This document shows, piece by piece, positions 17,006 through 26,117 of a DNA stretch of 64,000 nt. A model generated the notes under the pieces. The model ran no database searches. It had not been told where the DNA came from and worked only from the letters and a program-made list of their open reading frames with translations. The position numbers and the translations under genes are program-made. Source of the DNA: Photobacterium rosenbergii (lineage in GTDB: Bacteria; Pseudomonadota; Gammaproteobacteria; Enterobacterales; Vibrionaceae); assembly GCF_003026455.1 (NCBI RefSeq), contig NZ_PYMB01000005.1:62001-126000 (forward strand), written 5' to 3'. Numbering within the stretch: position 1 is the first letter of the stretch; every line of letters starts with the position of its first letter.

Positions 17006-17022
17006 AATCACATTCAGTGATT
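17006..17022. promoter_or_regulatory. Inverted repeat upstream of the TrmB-type gene
   Basis: AATCAC-ATTCA-GTGATT has perfect 6-base arms. It lies about 70 bases upstream of the regulator start and does not resemble the repeat before the other mal genes. It could serve as an operator, or arise by chance. Confidence 0.3.
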
Positions 17023-17072
17023 TAACTCGATAGCAATAGGCACCCAGCGAAAATGCCGATTGATATCGAGTC

Positions 17073-17090
17073 GGGGGGATAATTCCCCCC
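17073..17090 (-). terminator. GC-rich hairpin after the GH13 gene
   Basis: GGGGGGA and TCCCCCC form a stem around 4 bases, directly beyond the GH13 stop codon. There is no U-tract, so it may only slow transcription or protect the 3' end of the mal operon RNA. Confidence 0.4.
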
Positions 17091-17097
17091 AACACGG

Positions 17098-18876
17098 TTA
17101 AAGCCCTAGAATTTGATAGCCGTAAGGTTCAAGTTCTACCTGCTGTAGGCCGATTTGGACTGCCTTTGCGCTGTCTGAGTTATTCAGGACAAACGTCAAA
17201 CGGCCACGCTGGTAAGCAATACACTGCTCATCAGCCACATCGACCCAAGAAATAGAAGGGTCATTCAATTCAGGATGGCTCAGACGTAACTGGATCATCT
17301 GCTGGATAAACTGACGGAACTCCAGATCCTGCTTGTTTTCATCCCAAACCATACAGCGGCGGTTTTTGTCGTAACTCATACCACGGTCACCGTCCATGCC
17401 CACTTCGCCACCGTAGTAGATACAAGGCGATCCGACTTGGGTAAACATGAACAGGTAAGCCAATTTGGCTTTGGCCTTGTCACCGCCGCAAAGGGAAATG
17501 ATCCGCGAAGTATCATGGCTATCAAGCAGGTTGAACATAGCCTTGTTCACATTGCGCGGGTAAGACATGTAAGAGCGGCTGACATCATTGATAAAGCCTT
17601 GCTTGTCCGACAGGTTGTGGGCAAAGAAATCGGTGATAGCTTGGGTCATCGGGTAATTCATCAATGAATCATATTGCTCGCCCCGCAGCCATGCCATGCC
17701 TTCATGCCAGATTTCGCCCAGGATGTAACAATCGGGCTTGACCCCTTTGACGACCTTGCGGAAGTCACGCCAGAACTCGTGATCCACCTCATTGGCAACA
17801 TCCAAGCGCCAGCCATCAATATCAAATTCTTCAACCCAGTGGCGGGCAACATCCAACAGGTACGCGCGGCACTCTTCGTTTTCGGTATTTAGTTTTGGCA
17901 TCTCCAGTACATTGGCAAAGGTTTCATAATTGAAGTTCCAAAAATCCCACTGATCTTTTGGCGTATCTGGATATACTGGGAATTCATTGATCCAGAACCA
18001 ATCGGCATATTTGGAATCCTGACCTTTTTCTACCACATCCAGCCAAAGTGGTGACTTGTCACCAATATGATTGAAGACCGCATCCAGCATGATTTTCATA
18101 CCACGGCGGTGGGCTTCCTTCACAAATGCCTTAAACGCTTCATTGCCGCCGAAGTGCGGATCAACGTTGTAGTAATCGACGGTATCGTACTTGTGGTTGC
18201 AATTAGCCGTAAAGATTGGGCAGAAATACAAACCATTGACGCCAAGATCCTGCAGGTAATCCAACTTGTCGATAACACCCCATAGATCGCCGCCCATGAA
18301 GTTGTGCTCGGTCGGCTCGGTTCCCCACGGTTGGACACCGGCAGGGGAAATCTCAGGGCGACCGTTAGCAAAGCGCTCCGGGAAAATCTGGTACCAGATG
18401 GTATTTTCAACCCATTGCGGTGTTTCCAGCACATCACGGGGATTGATATAAGGAAAACAGAAGAAGTTACTGATATTACTCATCTCGACTTCTTCAACCG
18501 CCGGATCAGAGATATCGACGATACGCTTTTCACCATATACAAGCTTCTCACCCGTCTTGCCATGCAAAATAAATCCATAGCGCGAGCGGCGTTTGGGTGG
18601 TGTAAACTCAGCAAACCAATGGTCATGGTGCTCTGTCTGCCCTTCCAGCGACATCTTCACTTCATTGCCACCGACCCAGCCATGGGCTTCACTGCCACCG
18701 AGGTTACCGCCGTCCAAGCCGCCTTCGGCCCAGTGGTATGGGTCACCGATCCACAGAGTTACTTTTTCGACTTCATTTATTGCCGTGCGCAATCTCAGGT
18801 GTAATGTCTCTTTATTAAAGGCGTAAGCATCCGCACTCTTTGGCGTATGCACAATAGAGCTTTTCGTTATCATCAT
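17098..18876 (-). CDS. GH13 cyclomaltodextrinase/neopullulanase-type alpha-glucosidase
   Basis: This 592-residue cytoplasmic enzyme cleaves alpha-glucosidic bonds of imported maltodextrins or cyclodextrins. An N-terminal CBM34-like beta domain (about 1-130) precedes the catalytic barrel. Conserved regions are 'MLDAVFNHIG' (I), 'GWRLDVANEVDH' (II, nucleophile Asp359), 'ILGEIWHEG' (III, acid/base Glu388) and 'LLDSHDTSR' (IV, Asp455). The N-terminal domain and length fit GH13 subfamily 20 (cyclomaltodextrinase, maltogenic amylase, neopullulanase). AGGA precedes ATGATG at 18876. It is the last gene of malE-malF-malG-GH13. The exact cleavage preference cannot be read from sequence. Confidence 0.9.
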   Translation of the reverse strand: MMITKSSIVHTPKSADAYAFNKETLHLRLRTAINEVEKVTLWIGDPYHWAEGGLDGGNLGGSEAHGWVGGNEVKMSLEGQTEHHDHWFAEFTPPKRRSRYGFILHGKTGEKLVYGEKRIVDISDPAVEEVEMSNISNFFCFPYINPRDVLETPQWVENTIWYQIFPERFANGRPEISPAGVQPWGTEPTEHNFMGGDLWGVIDKLDYLQDLGVNGLYFCPIFTANCNHKYDTVDYYNVDPHFGGNEAFKAFVKEAHRRGMKIMLDAVFNHIGDKSPLWLDVVEKGQDSKYADWFWINEFPVYPDTPKDQWDFWNFNYETFANVLEMPKLNTENEECRAYLLDVARHWVEEFDIDGWRLDVANEVDHEFWRDFRKVVKGVKPDCYILGEIWHEGMAWLRGEQYDSLMNYPMTQAITDFFAHNLSDKQGFINDVSRSYMSYPRNVNKAMFNLLDSHDTSRIISLCGGDKAKAKLAYLFMFTQVGSPCIYYGGEVGMDGDRGMSYDKNRRCMVWDENKQDLEFRQFIQQMIQLRLSHPELNDPSISWVDVADEQCIAYQRGRLTFVLNNSDSAKAVQIGLQQVELEPYGYQILGL

Positions 18877-18926
18877 TTTTTCCTAATTTTTTACTGGCAT
18901 ACCTGATTAATAGGTATGCCTTTGAA

Positions 18927-19763
18927 TTATTCTTTTACAGCGCCACTCACAAGGCCTTTGGCAATATGTTTTTGGGTAGCAACAAACAATAGAGTAATAG
19001 GGACAGCAACCAATAAAGCACCTGCGGTAAATAAGGTAAAGTTTTCCGCCGTACCCGTTCTTATCCAGCTAAAAATACCAATTGCCAATGTCATTTTTTC
19101 TTCGCTACGTAAGATCAATGTCGGCAATATAAAGTCCATCCAAGGTGCAGTGAACGACATTAATGCGACGAAGACTAAAATAGGTTTGGCCAACGGTAAT
19201 ATAATCTCGAAAAATATCGTAAAGTGACCGGCACCATCTATTTTTGCCGCTTCGTCAAGCGATGTCGGTATCGCATCGAAATACCCTTTTACCAACCATG
19301 ACAGGAAAGGTAAGCTCCCCGTTACATAGACCAGCAAAAGCCCCCAGTAACTATCAATCAGATTTAGCTTGGACAACAATACATAGATTGCTGTCATCGA
19401 AAGGAACGCTGGGAACATCTGCAACACAAGGATGCTTAGCATAACGTTACGCTTGCCCTTAAAACGATAGCGCGAAAACGTAAATGCCGTGATGGTCACC
19501 AGTACCAAGCAAATAAGCATATTTGCAATGGCCAACCAGAAGGTATTTTTATACCACTGGATATAAGGCGTATCATTTAGCAGAGTCCGGTAATGTTCCA
19601 AAGTAAAATCGAAACCGGAAAAGCTTGTCGAAAATAAATTCGTACCTGGTTTGAATGATGCCATTACGGTCCAGATAACAGGGGCAAGCACTGCCAGGGC
19701 ATTTAACGTCAAGAATATATATACAAATACCGTACTTGTTTTTAAGGGTTTATTACTTGCCAT
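18927..19763 (-). CDS. malG: Maltodextrin ABC transporter permease MalG-like
   Basis: This 278-residue inner-membrane subunit has six predicted membrane segments and belongs to the MalG group of binding-protein-dependent permeases. The EAA loop that docks on the ATPase is 'LDEAAKIDGAGHFTIFFEIILP'. The C terminus 'KHIAKGLVSGAVKE' resembles E. coli MalG. It starts 2 bases after the malF stop codon and precedes the GH13 gene by about 50 bases. With MalF it forms the channel; energy would come from MalK encoded in the divergent operon. Confidence 0.92.
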   Translation of the reverse strand: MASNKPLKTSTVFVYIFLTLNALAVLAPVIWTVMASFKPGTNLFSTSFSGFDFTLEHYRTLLNDTPYIQWYKNTFWLAIANMLICLVLVTITAFTFSRYRFKGKRNVMLSILVLQMFPAFLSMTAIYVLLSKLNLIDSYWGLLLVYVTGSLPFLSWLVKGYFDAIPTSLDEAAKIDGAGHFTIFFEIILPLAKPILVFVALMSFTAPWMDFILPTLILRSEEKMTLAIGIFSWIRTGTAENFTLFTAGALLVAVPITLLFVATQKHIAKGLVSGAVKE

Positions 19764-19765
19764 AA

Positions 19766-21049
19766 TTACATACCTACATCTTCTTTGAATGATTTCATTC
19801 TTCTGAACTGCCAGATAGCTATCGTTGACAAGAAGAGGAAAATCACAATCGAAACGACCGCTGCAATATGATACTGCTGGAAGTCAAGAGTCAGCTTATA
19901 TATCCAAGTGATCAAGATATCGGTATGACCCGCAAACCTGTAATCTGGATTAATCGGCCCGCCCTCGGTAAGCAGGTAAATAGCACCGAAATTATTAAAG
20001 TTATGGGCGAATGTCATTACCAGTGATGGTGCCAATTGGCTTAGAACCATAGGCAAGGTTATTTCCCAAAACTGCTGTAATTTACTGGCACCGTCAACCT
20101 CAGCCGCCTCATAAAGATCTGCTGGGATATTGGTCATAGCGCTAGATATCATCAGCATGAAGTAGGGTGCGCTCGCCCAGACACTAACCAAGATCACCGT
20201 AATTTTGGCAATAAACGGGTCGGATAGGAAAGCGATAGAATCAAACCCCATGCCGTTAAGCAAATTGTTGACCGGCCCCACCCCGTTAAGCAATAACCTA
20301 AATACCAATAGCGATACGAATGCCGGTATAGCGTAAGGCAAGATAAAAATAAGGCGCCAGGCTTTCTTAAACTTGATGTCCTTGTTTTCAACGGCAAGCG
20401 CAAGCAGGAAGCCAAAACCAAACGTCGCCACTGTTGCACATACAGCCCAGGTGATGGTCCATGTTGCCACCCCAAAGAAAGTGCCGGACCAAATATCGAG
20501 TTCGAAGAGGGCAACAAAGTTCCTGAAGCCAACCCAGTCCACCAGGTTCCTTGGTGGGATATGGTTCGGCGCAGAGTAGTTGGTAAACGCCACCATTACC
20601 GTAATGGCAATTGGCAGGATGATGAACAGCAAAGTTGCCGCGGCAGCCGGTGACAGCATCATAAAAGCAAAGTGCTTTTCATAGGCCTTTACCAGTTGCT
20701 GCTTGAGGCTCAATGTCTCTGGCACCAAATGGCGAGCATCTTTGACGTTGGCAACGTACACCAAGGCAAACAGCCCAATTAAGAGTAGTGACACAACCCC
20801 TTCTACCAACATAAAGATGGAATTGTCACCTTGGATAATATCGAACCCTTTACGCTGCTGGGCCACTTCGCCCAGAGTGATCAGCCCTTTTGCTGCCGCC
20901 AATAAATCCACGGCAAAATACAGAAAGGCCAATTGAATAAGCAGGAATGTGAACCCCCGTAAATAGGCACCATTTTTTATTTGGCTCCCCCCCATCACAA
21001 GGAGGGAGATAGGCGCATTGAGCGCCTCAACTCTCGCAGTTAATTGCAT
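19766..21049 (-). CDS. malF: Maltodextrin ABC transporter permease MalF-like
   Basis: This 427-residue permease has eight predicted membrane segments, two of them in an N-terminal extension before the core of six. The EAA loop is 'LYEAAEVDGASKLQQFWEITLP'. It is shorter than E. coli MalF (514) and has no large periplasmic P2 domain; the loop before the core is small. 'NNFGAIYLLTEGGP' is typical of MalF-type proteins. It lies 19 bases after malE and 2 bases before malG. Substrate assignment rests on neighbours (MalE, GH13, malPQ). Confidence 0.9.
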   Translation of the reverse strand: MQLTARVEALNAPISLLVMGGSQIKNGAYLRGFTFLLIQLAFLYFAVDLLAAAKGLITLGEVAQQRKGFDIIQGDNSIFMLVEGVVSLLLIGLFALVYVANVKDARHLVPETLSLKQQLVKAYEKHFAFMMLSPAAAATLLFIILPIAITVMVAFTNYSAPNHIPPRNLVDWVGFRNFVALFELDIWSGTFFGVATWTITWAVCATVATFGFGFLLALAVENKDIKFKKAWRLIFILPYAIPAFVSLLVFRLLLNGVGPVNNLLNGMGFDSIAFLSDPFIAKITVILVSVWASAPYFMLMISSAMTNIPADLYEAAEVDGASKLQQFWEITLPMVLSQLAPSLVMTFAHNFNNFGAIYLLTEGGPINPDYRFAGHTDILITWIYKLTLDFQQYHIAAVVSIVIFLFLSTIAIWQFRRMKSFKEDVGM

Positions 21050-21068
21050 ACCGGCTACCTAAGGTTAG

Positions 21069-22295
21069 TTATTGCTGCATTGAAATCTGCTGTTCGATAA
21101 TTCTTTCAGCACGGTTCAAAGCACCTTCAACATTGCCGCCGTTATTCCAAATATCAGTGACTGCCGCAGCCATTGGCTGCCAGATGTAGCCCATTTCAGG
21201 AATAGATGGCATGGCATCTGAATAGAAACCCTGCTGGATCATCGCCTGGGTAAGCTCATCGGCTTCGTCTGCAACATCATTCATCACAGTTTCAACCGGC
21301 GGAATAGCACCAGTCATCTCAAAACGTTTCTTAGCCATCTCCTCGGAAGAAACGAAGTCAGCAAATAACTGGGCCGCTCGAGGGTACTCGGTGAAAGCAG
21401 AGACAACCGCTAGGCGAACAGTAGAGAATGTGCGTGGGTGGTGGCCATCAAGGGTCGGGATTGGAGCAACACCCAGGTTGATACCGGACTTTTCATATCC
21501 AGGAGCGGCCCACGGACCATCGATAATGGCCGCCACTTTACCTTCCTGGAACAAACCACGACGCACCTGCGGGTCACGGATATCGGCAGAGTTTGCGCCA
21601 TTGGCCGCTTTTAGCTTGAGCATTGAGGTTAAACCGGCAACTGCCCCTTCGTTGGCAATCCCCAAGTCTTTGGCATTGGCACCATTATCACCAAACTCAT
21701 AGCCGCCCTTCATGGCAAAAAACATTCGTGACTCGTAATAGTTCTGAACATCCCACAGCAAGCTATATTGCTGTCGGCCAGGCTTATTAAATTCTTTAGC
21801 AAACTCAATAAGTTGCTCGAAAGATGTTGGGGTTTCTGCTAACAAGTCCTTGTTATAAAACATAGTGACTGTTGCAAAAGAGACAGGGAAGCCATAACTC
21901 TCACCATTGATCTTGGCGGCTGCAGCGGCACTGGAGATAAAGTCGCTTTCGATACGCTCAGCGCTAACTAGGTTTTCCATTACGCCACCGGCAACAACTA
22001 GGCGTCCCAGTGTATCGTGCTCGACTTCAACCACATCGCCGACGACTGTCGTACCACCATCTTGAATAAGGCGGGTTGTCGTATCAACAGGTGATAGCGA
22101 GCGGAAGGTGAACTCCACATCATAATCATTTTGCTGGTTGAACTGTTCAGCGGCGTACTGCATGAACTGAGAGCTGGCACCATGGTCCGCCCAAATCATC
22201 AGTTTTGCATCAGCTTCAGGGACAATCTCCTGGGCCAGTACCGATCCGCTTATACATACTGAGGCAATTAATGCGGGTAAGATGGCTTTATTCAT
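21069..22295 (-). CDS. malE: Periplasmic maltodextrin-binding protein, MalE-like
   Basis: This solute-binding protein of about 408 residues has a signal peptide 'MNKAILPALIASVCISGSVLAQE' (cleavage near LAQ). The body follows MalE-type proteins: 'LMIWADHG', 'VTMFYNKDLL', 'MKGGYEFGDNGANAKDLGIANEG', 'AAIIDGPWA', 'LGVAPIPTLDG' and 'MPSIPEMGYIWQPMAAAV'. The ATG at 22295 has AAGGA upstream; the frame stays open 17 codons further but through the operator, so that part is not coding. It delivers sugars to MalFG. Its promoter (22346-22375), operator-like repeat (22323-22340) and CRP-like site (22404-22419) lie just upstream. Confidence 0.93.
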   Translation of the reverse strand: MNKAILPALIASVCISGSVLAQEIVPEADAKLMIWADHGASSQFMQYAAEQFNQQNDYDVEFTFRSLSPVDTTTRLIQDGGTTVVGDVVEVEHDTLGRLVVAGGVMENLVSAERIESDFISSAAAAAKINGESYGFPVSFATVTMFYNKDLLAETPTSFEQLIEFAKEFNKPGRQQYSLLWDVQNYYESRMFFAMKGGYEFGDNGANAKDLGIANEGAVAGLTSMLKLKAANGANSADIRDPQVRRGLFQEGKVAAIIDGPWAAPGYEKSGINLGVAPIPTLDGHHPRTFSTVRLAVVSAFTEYPRAAQLFADFVSSEEMAKKRFEMTGAIPPVETVMNDVADEADELTQAMIQQGFYSDAMPSIPEMGYIWQPMAAAVTDIWNNGGNVEGALNRAERIIEQQISMQQ

Positions 22296-22322
22296 TTTTA
22301 GTTCCTTTCTGCATTTCACGAT

Positions 22323-22340
22323 TAGTAGTACACCCTGTAC
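22323..22340. promoter_or_regulatory. Operator-like repeat at the malE promoter
   Basis: TAGTAGTACACCCTGTAC contains the perfect inverted repeat GTACA-CCC-TGTAC (22328-22340). An identical 18-mer occurs 319 bases away before the porin gene. It covers about -1 to +16 of the predicted malE promoter, as expected for a repressor site. Confidence 0.75.
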
Positions 22341-22345
22341 TTCCA

Positions 22346-22375
22346 ATTAGAGCGTATAGGTGAAATAAAGGTCAA
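22346..22375 (-). promoter_or_regulatory. Predicted malE promoter
   Basis: On the minus strand TTGACC (22370-22375) and TCTAAT (22346-22351) are 18 bases apart, each matching the sigma-70 consensus at 5 of 6 positions. Transcription would begin near 22339. Confidence 0.5.
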
Positions 22376-22403
22376 CCACTCTCTGATAGTGATTTTCTCT
22401 TTT

Positions 22404-22419
22404 TGTGACTGCAGTCATT
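22404..22419. promoter_or_regulatory. CRP-like site in the malE/porin intergenic region
   Basis: TGTGA-CTGCAG-TCATT matches one half of the CRP consensus fully and the other at 3 of 5 bases. Its centre is about 72 bases upstream of the predicted malE start of transcription, a usual activating distance. Confidence 0.5.
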
Positions 22420-22641
22420 AATTGGGTGTTTTTTTATATAGGCGGATAAAAGAAGGGCTGCCTATTAACATCGATATTTTCAGTACGCCCCGACAATTTA
22501 AATTCCACTTATTCGATAACTCTTAAAAATACCAACGCGAATAATTATTGAGATCTCGCTCAAACTTCGTAGCCAACAGAAAAGATATAGATCACAGAAT
22601 TCACAACATTGCAGTGACTAAAAAACCAACATCAATAAACA

Positions 22642-22659
22642 TAGTAGTACACCCTGTAC
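22642..22659. promoter_or_regulatory. Operator-like repeat before the porin operon
   Basis: This is an exact second copy of TAGTAGTACACCCTGTAC, 43 bases before the porin start codon. Two identical 18-mers guarding divergent transport operons point strongly to a common regulator. Confidence 0.75.
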
Positions 22660-22702
22660 CACCACCTAAAAATTACATTTGTCTAGCAAGGAACTAAACA
22701 GA

Positions 22703-23728
22703 ATGAACAAGACAATCTTGTCCGTACTCGTTGCAAATGCGATGTTTGCTTCAAATGCAGTGGCTGATACTTTTTCAACCAGTCCAGACTCTGCAGAGCA
22801 AGACTTTTTTGCAACCATCGTTGACGGTACAGGGGGTAGCATTGGGGCTTTCTTCGAGAAAGAAGACAAAAAAGCCTACAACGAAGACGGTAGCCTGATC
22901 GGGAAAAATGAATACACCGAGAACAGCATTATTACCGGTTTCCTCTACAACAAAGAACTTCCGGTATCGCTGAACTACTCGCTGAAGCAAATCCAGAATA
23001 AATGGCGCACCGCAGACGGATCCTTCTCCCAAATCGATGACGGCTTTCAGGTATCAACCAACCTGCGCTATAACCGGGGCCTTGGCCGTGGTTTCAGTAC
23101 CGGCTTGGGTTGGGCGACGGAATTTGAACGCAGTGACCGCAACCAGAGCAACACCAAAGGTGACCTGACACAGGACCAGCATGAGTTCTACACCTTCCTC
23201 GGTTATTGGAATAATGACTGGAAAGGGGGGTTCTACTCTGAATTGAGCTACGGTATGACCAACGAGACCAACTCGCTGGACGCCGGGTTATGGGGCGACA
23301 AAGATACCACCTACTACAAAGTTCTATTCAAGCCCTACAAAAGCTTCGGTAAGTTCTTCGCTGGTGTTGAATTCTATTACGAAGACAAAGATACCGATGG
23401 CCGGGACGGTTCCTTCCTAGAGAACTTTGAAGAGTGGTACATTGAGCCAGAGCTAGCCTATAGCTTCGATTTTGGTGGTCGCCTATTCGTGAAACAGCGC
23501 TACAGTGAGAAAACAACGACCCAGACCAATGGCGACAGTTACTTTGGTACAGTGAACAAAACCACGGTCGGTTATCAGCATAACTTCAAAAACTGGTCTG
23601 TCAGTGGCGAAGTGGAAATCTTCAATGAAGACAAAGATGCAAAAGCGGAATGGACAGGCAACGAGAAAATCGGCAACGGCCATGAAGAATACAACAAGCT
23701 CAAGCTGATGGCTCAGTACCGCTTCTAA
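22703..23728 (+). CDS. OmpG-like outer-membrane porin
   Basis: This precursor of about 341 residues has a signal peptide '[22 protein letters not shown]' (cleavage after AVA) and a body made of alternating beta strands rich in aromatic residues, ending in Phe ('LKLMAQYRF') as outer-membrane barrels do. Overall composition and strand pattern resemble monomeric OmpG-type porins, wide channels for oligosaccharides. The ATG at 22703 has AAGGAA upstream. It is the first gene of the porin, LpxD-family, malK operon, divergent from malEFG. It would let maltodextrin-like sugars cross the outer membrane, a LamB or CymA role. It is not a LamB homologue by sequence. Confidence 0.82.
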   Translation: MNKTILSVLVANAMFASNAVADTFSTSPDSAEQDFFATIVDGTGGSIGAFFEKEDKKAYNEDGSLIGKNEYTENSIITGFLYNKELPVSLNYSLKQIQNKWRTADGSFSQIDDGFQVSTNLRYNRGLGRGFSTGLGWATEFERSDRNQSNTKGDLTQDQHEFYTFLGYWNNDWKGGFYSELSYGMTNETNSLDAGLWGDKDTTYYKVLFKPYKSFGKFFAGVEFYYEDKDTDGRDGSFLENFEEWYIEPELAYSFDFGGRLFVKQRYSEKTTTQTNGDSYFGTVNKTTVGYQHNFKNWSVSGEVEIFNEDKDAKAEWTGNEKIGNGHEEYNKLKLMAQYRF

Positions 23729-23747
23729 CCCTACAGGAAACAACATT

Positions 23748-24770
23748 ATGATAAAGGTCACCGACATTGCCGAGATCCTACAAGGCACTGTAATAGGCAA
23801 TACGGATATCAATGTCGACAGCATTGTCGAACTCGACTCTCCTACCCAAGGAGGATTGGCTATTATCCGCCAGCCCGGTGACCTCAAAAAAGTCGCTTCC
23901 TGTTTAGCCGATGTCATCATCGGACCGGAGTCAATCCGCCTGGATACCCAGGCCACGGTCATCGCTATCAACCAACTTGACGCCAAGCTCATCAATCACT
24001 TTCTGACTTGGTTCAAGGTGTCGCAATACCGCCTCGACGATCAGGGCAACACCTCGGACATCGAAGGTGTCTACATCGGTAAATACACATCTATCGGTGA
24101 AGGCTGCCACTTTAAACCAGGGGTCAAAATCATGAATGGCGTAAAGATTGGCAACAATGTCGCTATTCACGCCAATACGGTGATCAAAGAAGGCACCATC
24201 ATTGGCGATAACGTCACTATCGATTCCAATTGCTCTATCGGCAACTATAGTTTCGAATACCTGACCGACGAACGGGGCGAATACATCCGGCTCGAGAGTA
24301 TTGGCCGCGTGGTCATCGAGGACAATGTCGACATTGGCTGCAACAACACCATTGACCGCGGCACTATCGGCAACACCGTGATCGGTGCCGGCAGCAAACT
24401 CGATAACCTGATCCAAATAGGTCACGATGTCAAAATTGGCCGACACTGCCTACTGATATCACAAGTTGGTATTGCTGGTTGGACAGAGGTTGGTGATAAC
24501 GTCATTATCCATGGCCAGGTCGGCATTACCGGCGGGATTAAAATTGGCCACAATACCCGGATCAAAGCACAAGCTGGAGTGACCCGATCTTGCCCGGACA
24601 ACAGCCATCTGTCGGGTTACCCTGCGCGTGACACCAAACAATACCTAAAGACCCTCGCCGCACTGAACTCCTTGATAAAGAAAAGCGAACAACCCGAGCA
24701 GCGAGCCCTACATTCCAGCGAACCCGCCCCGCAAACAGGCTGGTTCAGCAAGATTTTTAATTTTAAATAA
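23748..24770 (+). CDS. LpxD-family acyltransferase inside the mal operon
   Basis: This protein of 340 residues resembles UDP-3-O-acylglucosamine N-acyltransferase (LpxD) of lipid A synthesis. An N-terminal domain (about 1-100) is followed by a left-handed beta helix of hexapeptide repeats (about 105-290) and a divergent C-terminal tail. '[35 protein letters not shown]' region (24340-24450) holds the catalytic-type His in QIGHDV. Later repeats differ from the usual LpxD pattern. The housekeeping lpxD normally lies in the bamA-skp-lpxD-fabZ-lpxA cluster, so this is likely a paralogue. It sits 19 bases after the porin and 17 before malK. It may acylate an amino sugar or remodel the surface; its role here is unknown. 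Confidence 0.82.
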   Translation: MIKVTDIAEILQGTVIGNTDINVDSIVELDSPTQGGLAIIRQPGDLKKVASCLADVIIGPESIRLDTQATVIAINQLDAKLINHFLTWFKVSQYRLDDQGNTSDIEGVYIGKYTSIGEGCHFKPGVKIMNGVKIGNNVAIHANTVIKEGTIIGDNVTIDSNCSIGNYSFEYLTDERGEYIRLESIGRVVIEDNVDIGCNNTIDRGTIGNTVIGAGSKLDNLIQIGHDVKIGRHCLLISQVGIAGWTEVGDNVIIHGQVGITGGIKIGHNTRIKAQAGVTRSCPDNSHLSGYPARDTKQYLKTLAALNSLIKKSEQPEQRALHSSEPAPQTGWFSKIFNFK

Positions 24771-24787
24771 GATTTTCGGAGTAATTC

Positions 24788-25909
24788 ATGGCGACGGTAA
24801 GCCTACGTAAAGTAGAAAAAGAATACGAAAACGGCTTCAAGGCAGTGCATGGTATTGACCTTGATATCCAAGACGGTGAATTCATGGTTTTTGTCGGTCC
24901 ATCAGGTTGCGCAAAATCAACCACTCTGCGCATGGTCGCCGGGCTTGAGGATATCACCGGCGGTGAAATTCGCATCGGGCAGAAAGTTGTCAATGACCTT
25001 GCCCCGAAAGACCGTGGGATTGCCATGGTATTCCAGAACTACGCCCTATACCCTCACAAGACGGTCTTTGACAACATGGCCTTTGGCTTGAAGATGCAAG
25101 GCAAGTCGAAAGAAGAAATCAAGCAACGGGTTACAGAGGCCGCCGAAAAGCTCGAAATCACTGATTTGCTAGACCGCAAGCCGAAAGAGATGTCTGGTGG
25201 CCAGCGCCAGCGCGTTGCGGTAGGGCGTGCCATTGTCCGCAAACCGGATGTGTTCCTGTTCGATGAACCGCTTTCCAACCTCGATGCCAAGCTAAGGGTT
25301 TCGATGCGAGTCAAAATTGCCCAGCTTCACCAATCCCTCAAAGAAGAAGGCAACCCGGCAACCATGATTTACGTCACCCATGACCAAACCGAGGCGCTGA
25401 CGCTGGGAGACCGTATTTGCGTATTGAACCAAGGCCAAATCATGCAGGTCGACACGCCGGCAAACCTCTATAACTTCCCGGCCAATAAGTTCGTGGCCGG
25501 CTTTATCGGTTCGCCAGCCATGAACTTGGTGGATACGGCGTTGCGCGAACAGGAAGGCAACTATTACATTGAAATGGCCCCGGGGCAGCAAGTGGTGATT
25601 CCATCGAACAAAACCCACGCTCTCAAGCAACATACCGATAGCAAAGTATGCTTCGGGATCCGCCCGGAACATATCAGCATTGCCAAAAACAAAACGGACC
25701 TCAATGTGATTGAGGGTAAGTTGGCGGTGGTCGAGAATATGGGTAATGAAAAATACTTACATTTCCGGGTTGGTGCGAATGTCATTATTGCCCGTGTGTC
25801 ATGTGTTGATATTTCCACCTCAGATATCGGTAAGAGTTTTTATTTCAATTTAGATACCAGTTTCTGTCATGTATTTGATGGCGAAACAGATGAGAATATA
25901 TCGCTATAA
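24788..25909 (+). CDS. malK: Maltodextrin ABC transporter ATPase MalK-like
   Basis: This 373-residue ATPase drives the MalEFG importer. Walker A is '[10 protein letters not shown]', with Ala where the last Gly of GxxGxGK usually stands. The Q loop is '[12 protein letters not shown]', the signature motif '[14 protein letters not shown]', Walker B '[16 protein letters not shown]' and the switch His is in 'YVTHDQTEA'. The C-terminal regulatory domain contains 'FGIRPEHIS'. It ends the porin operon rather than the malEFG operon, so the two divergent operons must be expressed together, which fits their identical operators. A terminator follows at 25924-25956. Confidence 0.92.
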   Translation: MATVSLRKVEKEYENGFKAVHGIDLDIQDGEFMVFVGPSGCAKSTTLRMVAGLEDITGGEIRIGQKVVNDLAPKDRGIAMVFQNYALYPHKTVFDNMAFGLKMQGKSKEEIKQRVTEAAEKLEITDLLDRKPKEMSGGQRQRVAVGRAIVRKPDVFLFDEPLSNLDAKLRVSMRVKIAQLHQSLKEEGNPATMIYVTHDQTEALTLGDRICVLNQGQIMQVDTPANLYNFPANKFVAGFIGSPAMNLVDTALREQEGNYYIEMAPGQQVVIPSNKTHALKQHTDSKVCFGIRPEHISIAKNKTDLNVIEGKLAVVENMGNEKYLHFRVGANVIIARVSCVDISTSDIGKSFYFNLDTSFCHVFDGETDENISL

Positions 25910-25923
25910 ATAAAAAATAATTT

Positions 25924-25956
25924 AAAAGAAAGGGAGTTAGACACTCTCTTTCTTTT
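25924..25956 (+). terminator. Rho-independent terminator after malK
   Basis: AAAAGAAAGGGAG pairs with CTCTCTTTCTTTT (one G-U pair) around a 7-base loop. The stem's own 3' arm supplies the U-rich end. Confidence 0.75.
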
Positions 25957-26117
25957 GCCTCGCAGTAATAAAATTAAATATTTAATCAATTAGCCTAATT
26001 CCCAAACATTTATTCGCAGCTTGCATATAGCCGCGAAGGTTCACTTATTGGCATGGGCTACGCATTAGTAATTTTAAGCGGCTTTATCATTCACCCCCAA
26101 TGAGAAAAGGATCCAAC

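Noticed and set aside
22296-22346. Upstream extension of the malE gene
   Set aside because: It would run through the operator and remove the signal peptide from the N terminus; the ATG at 22295 has a good ribosome site.
22585-22610. Second CRP site before the porin gene (GATCACAGAATTCACAACA)
   Set aside because: Only one half-site fits the consensus; the other half matches poorly.
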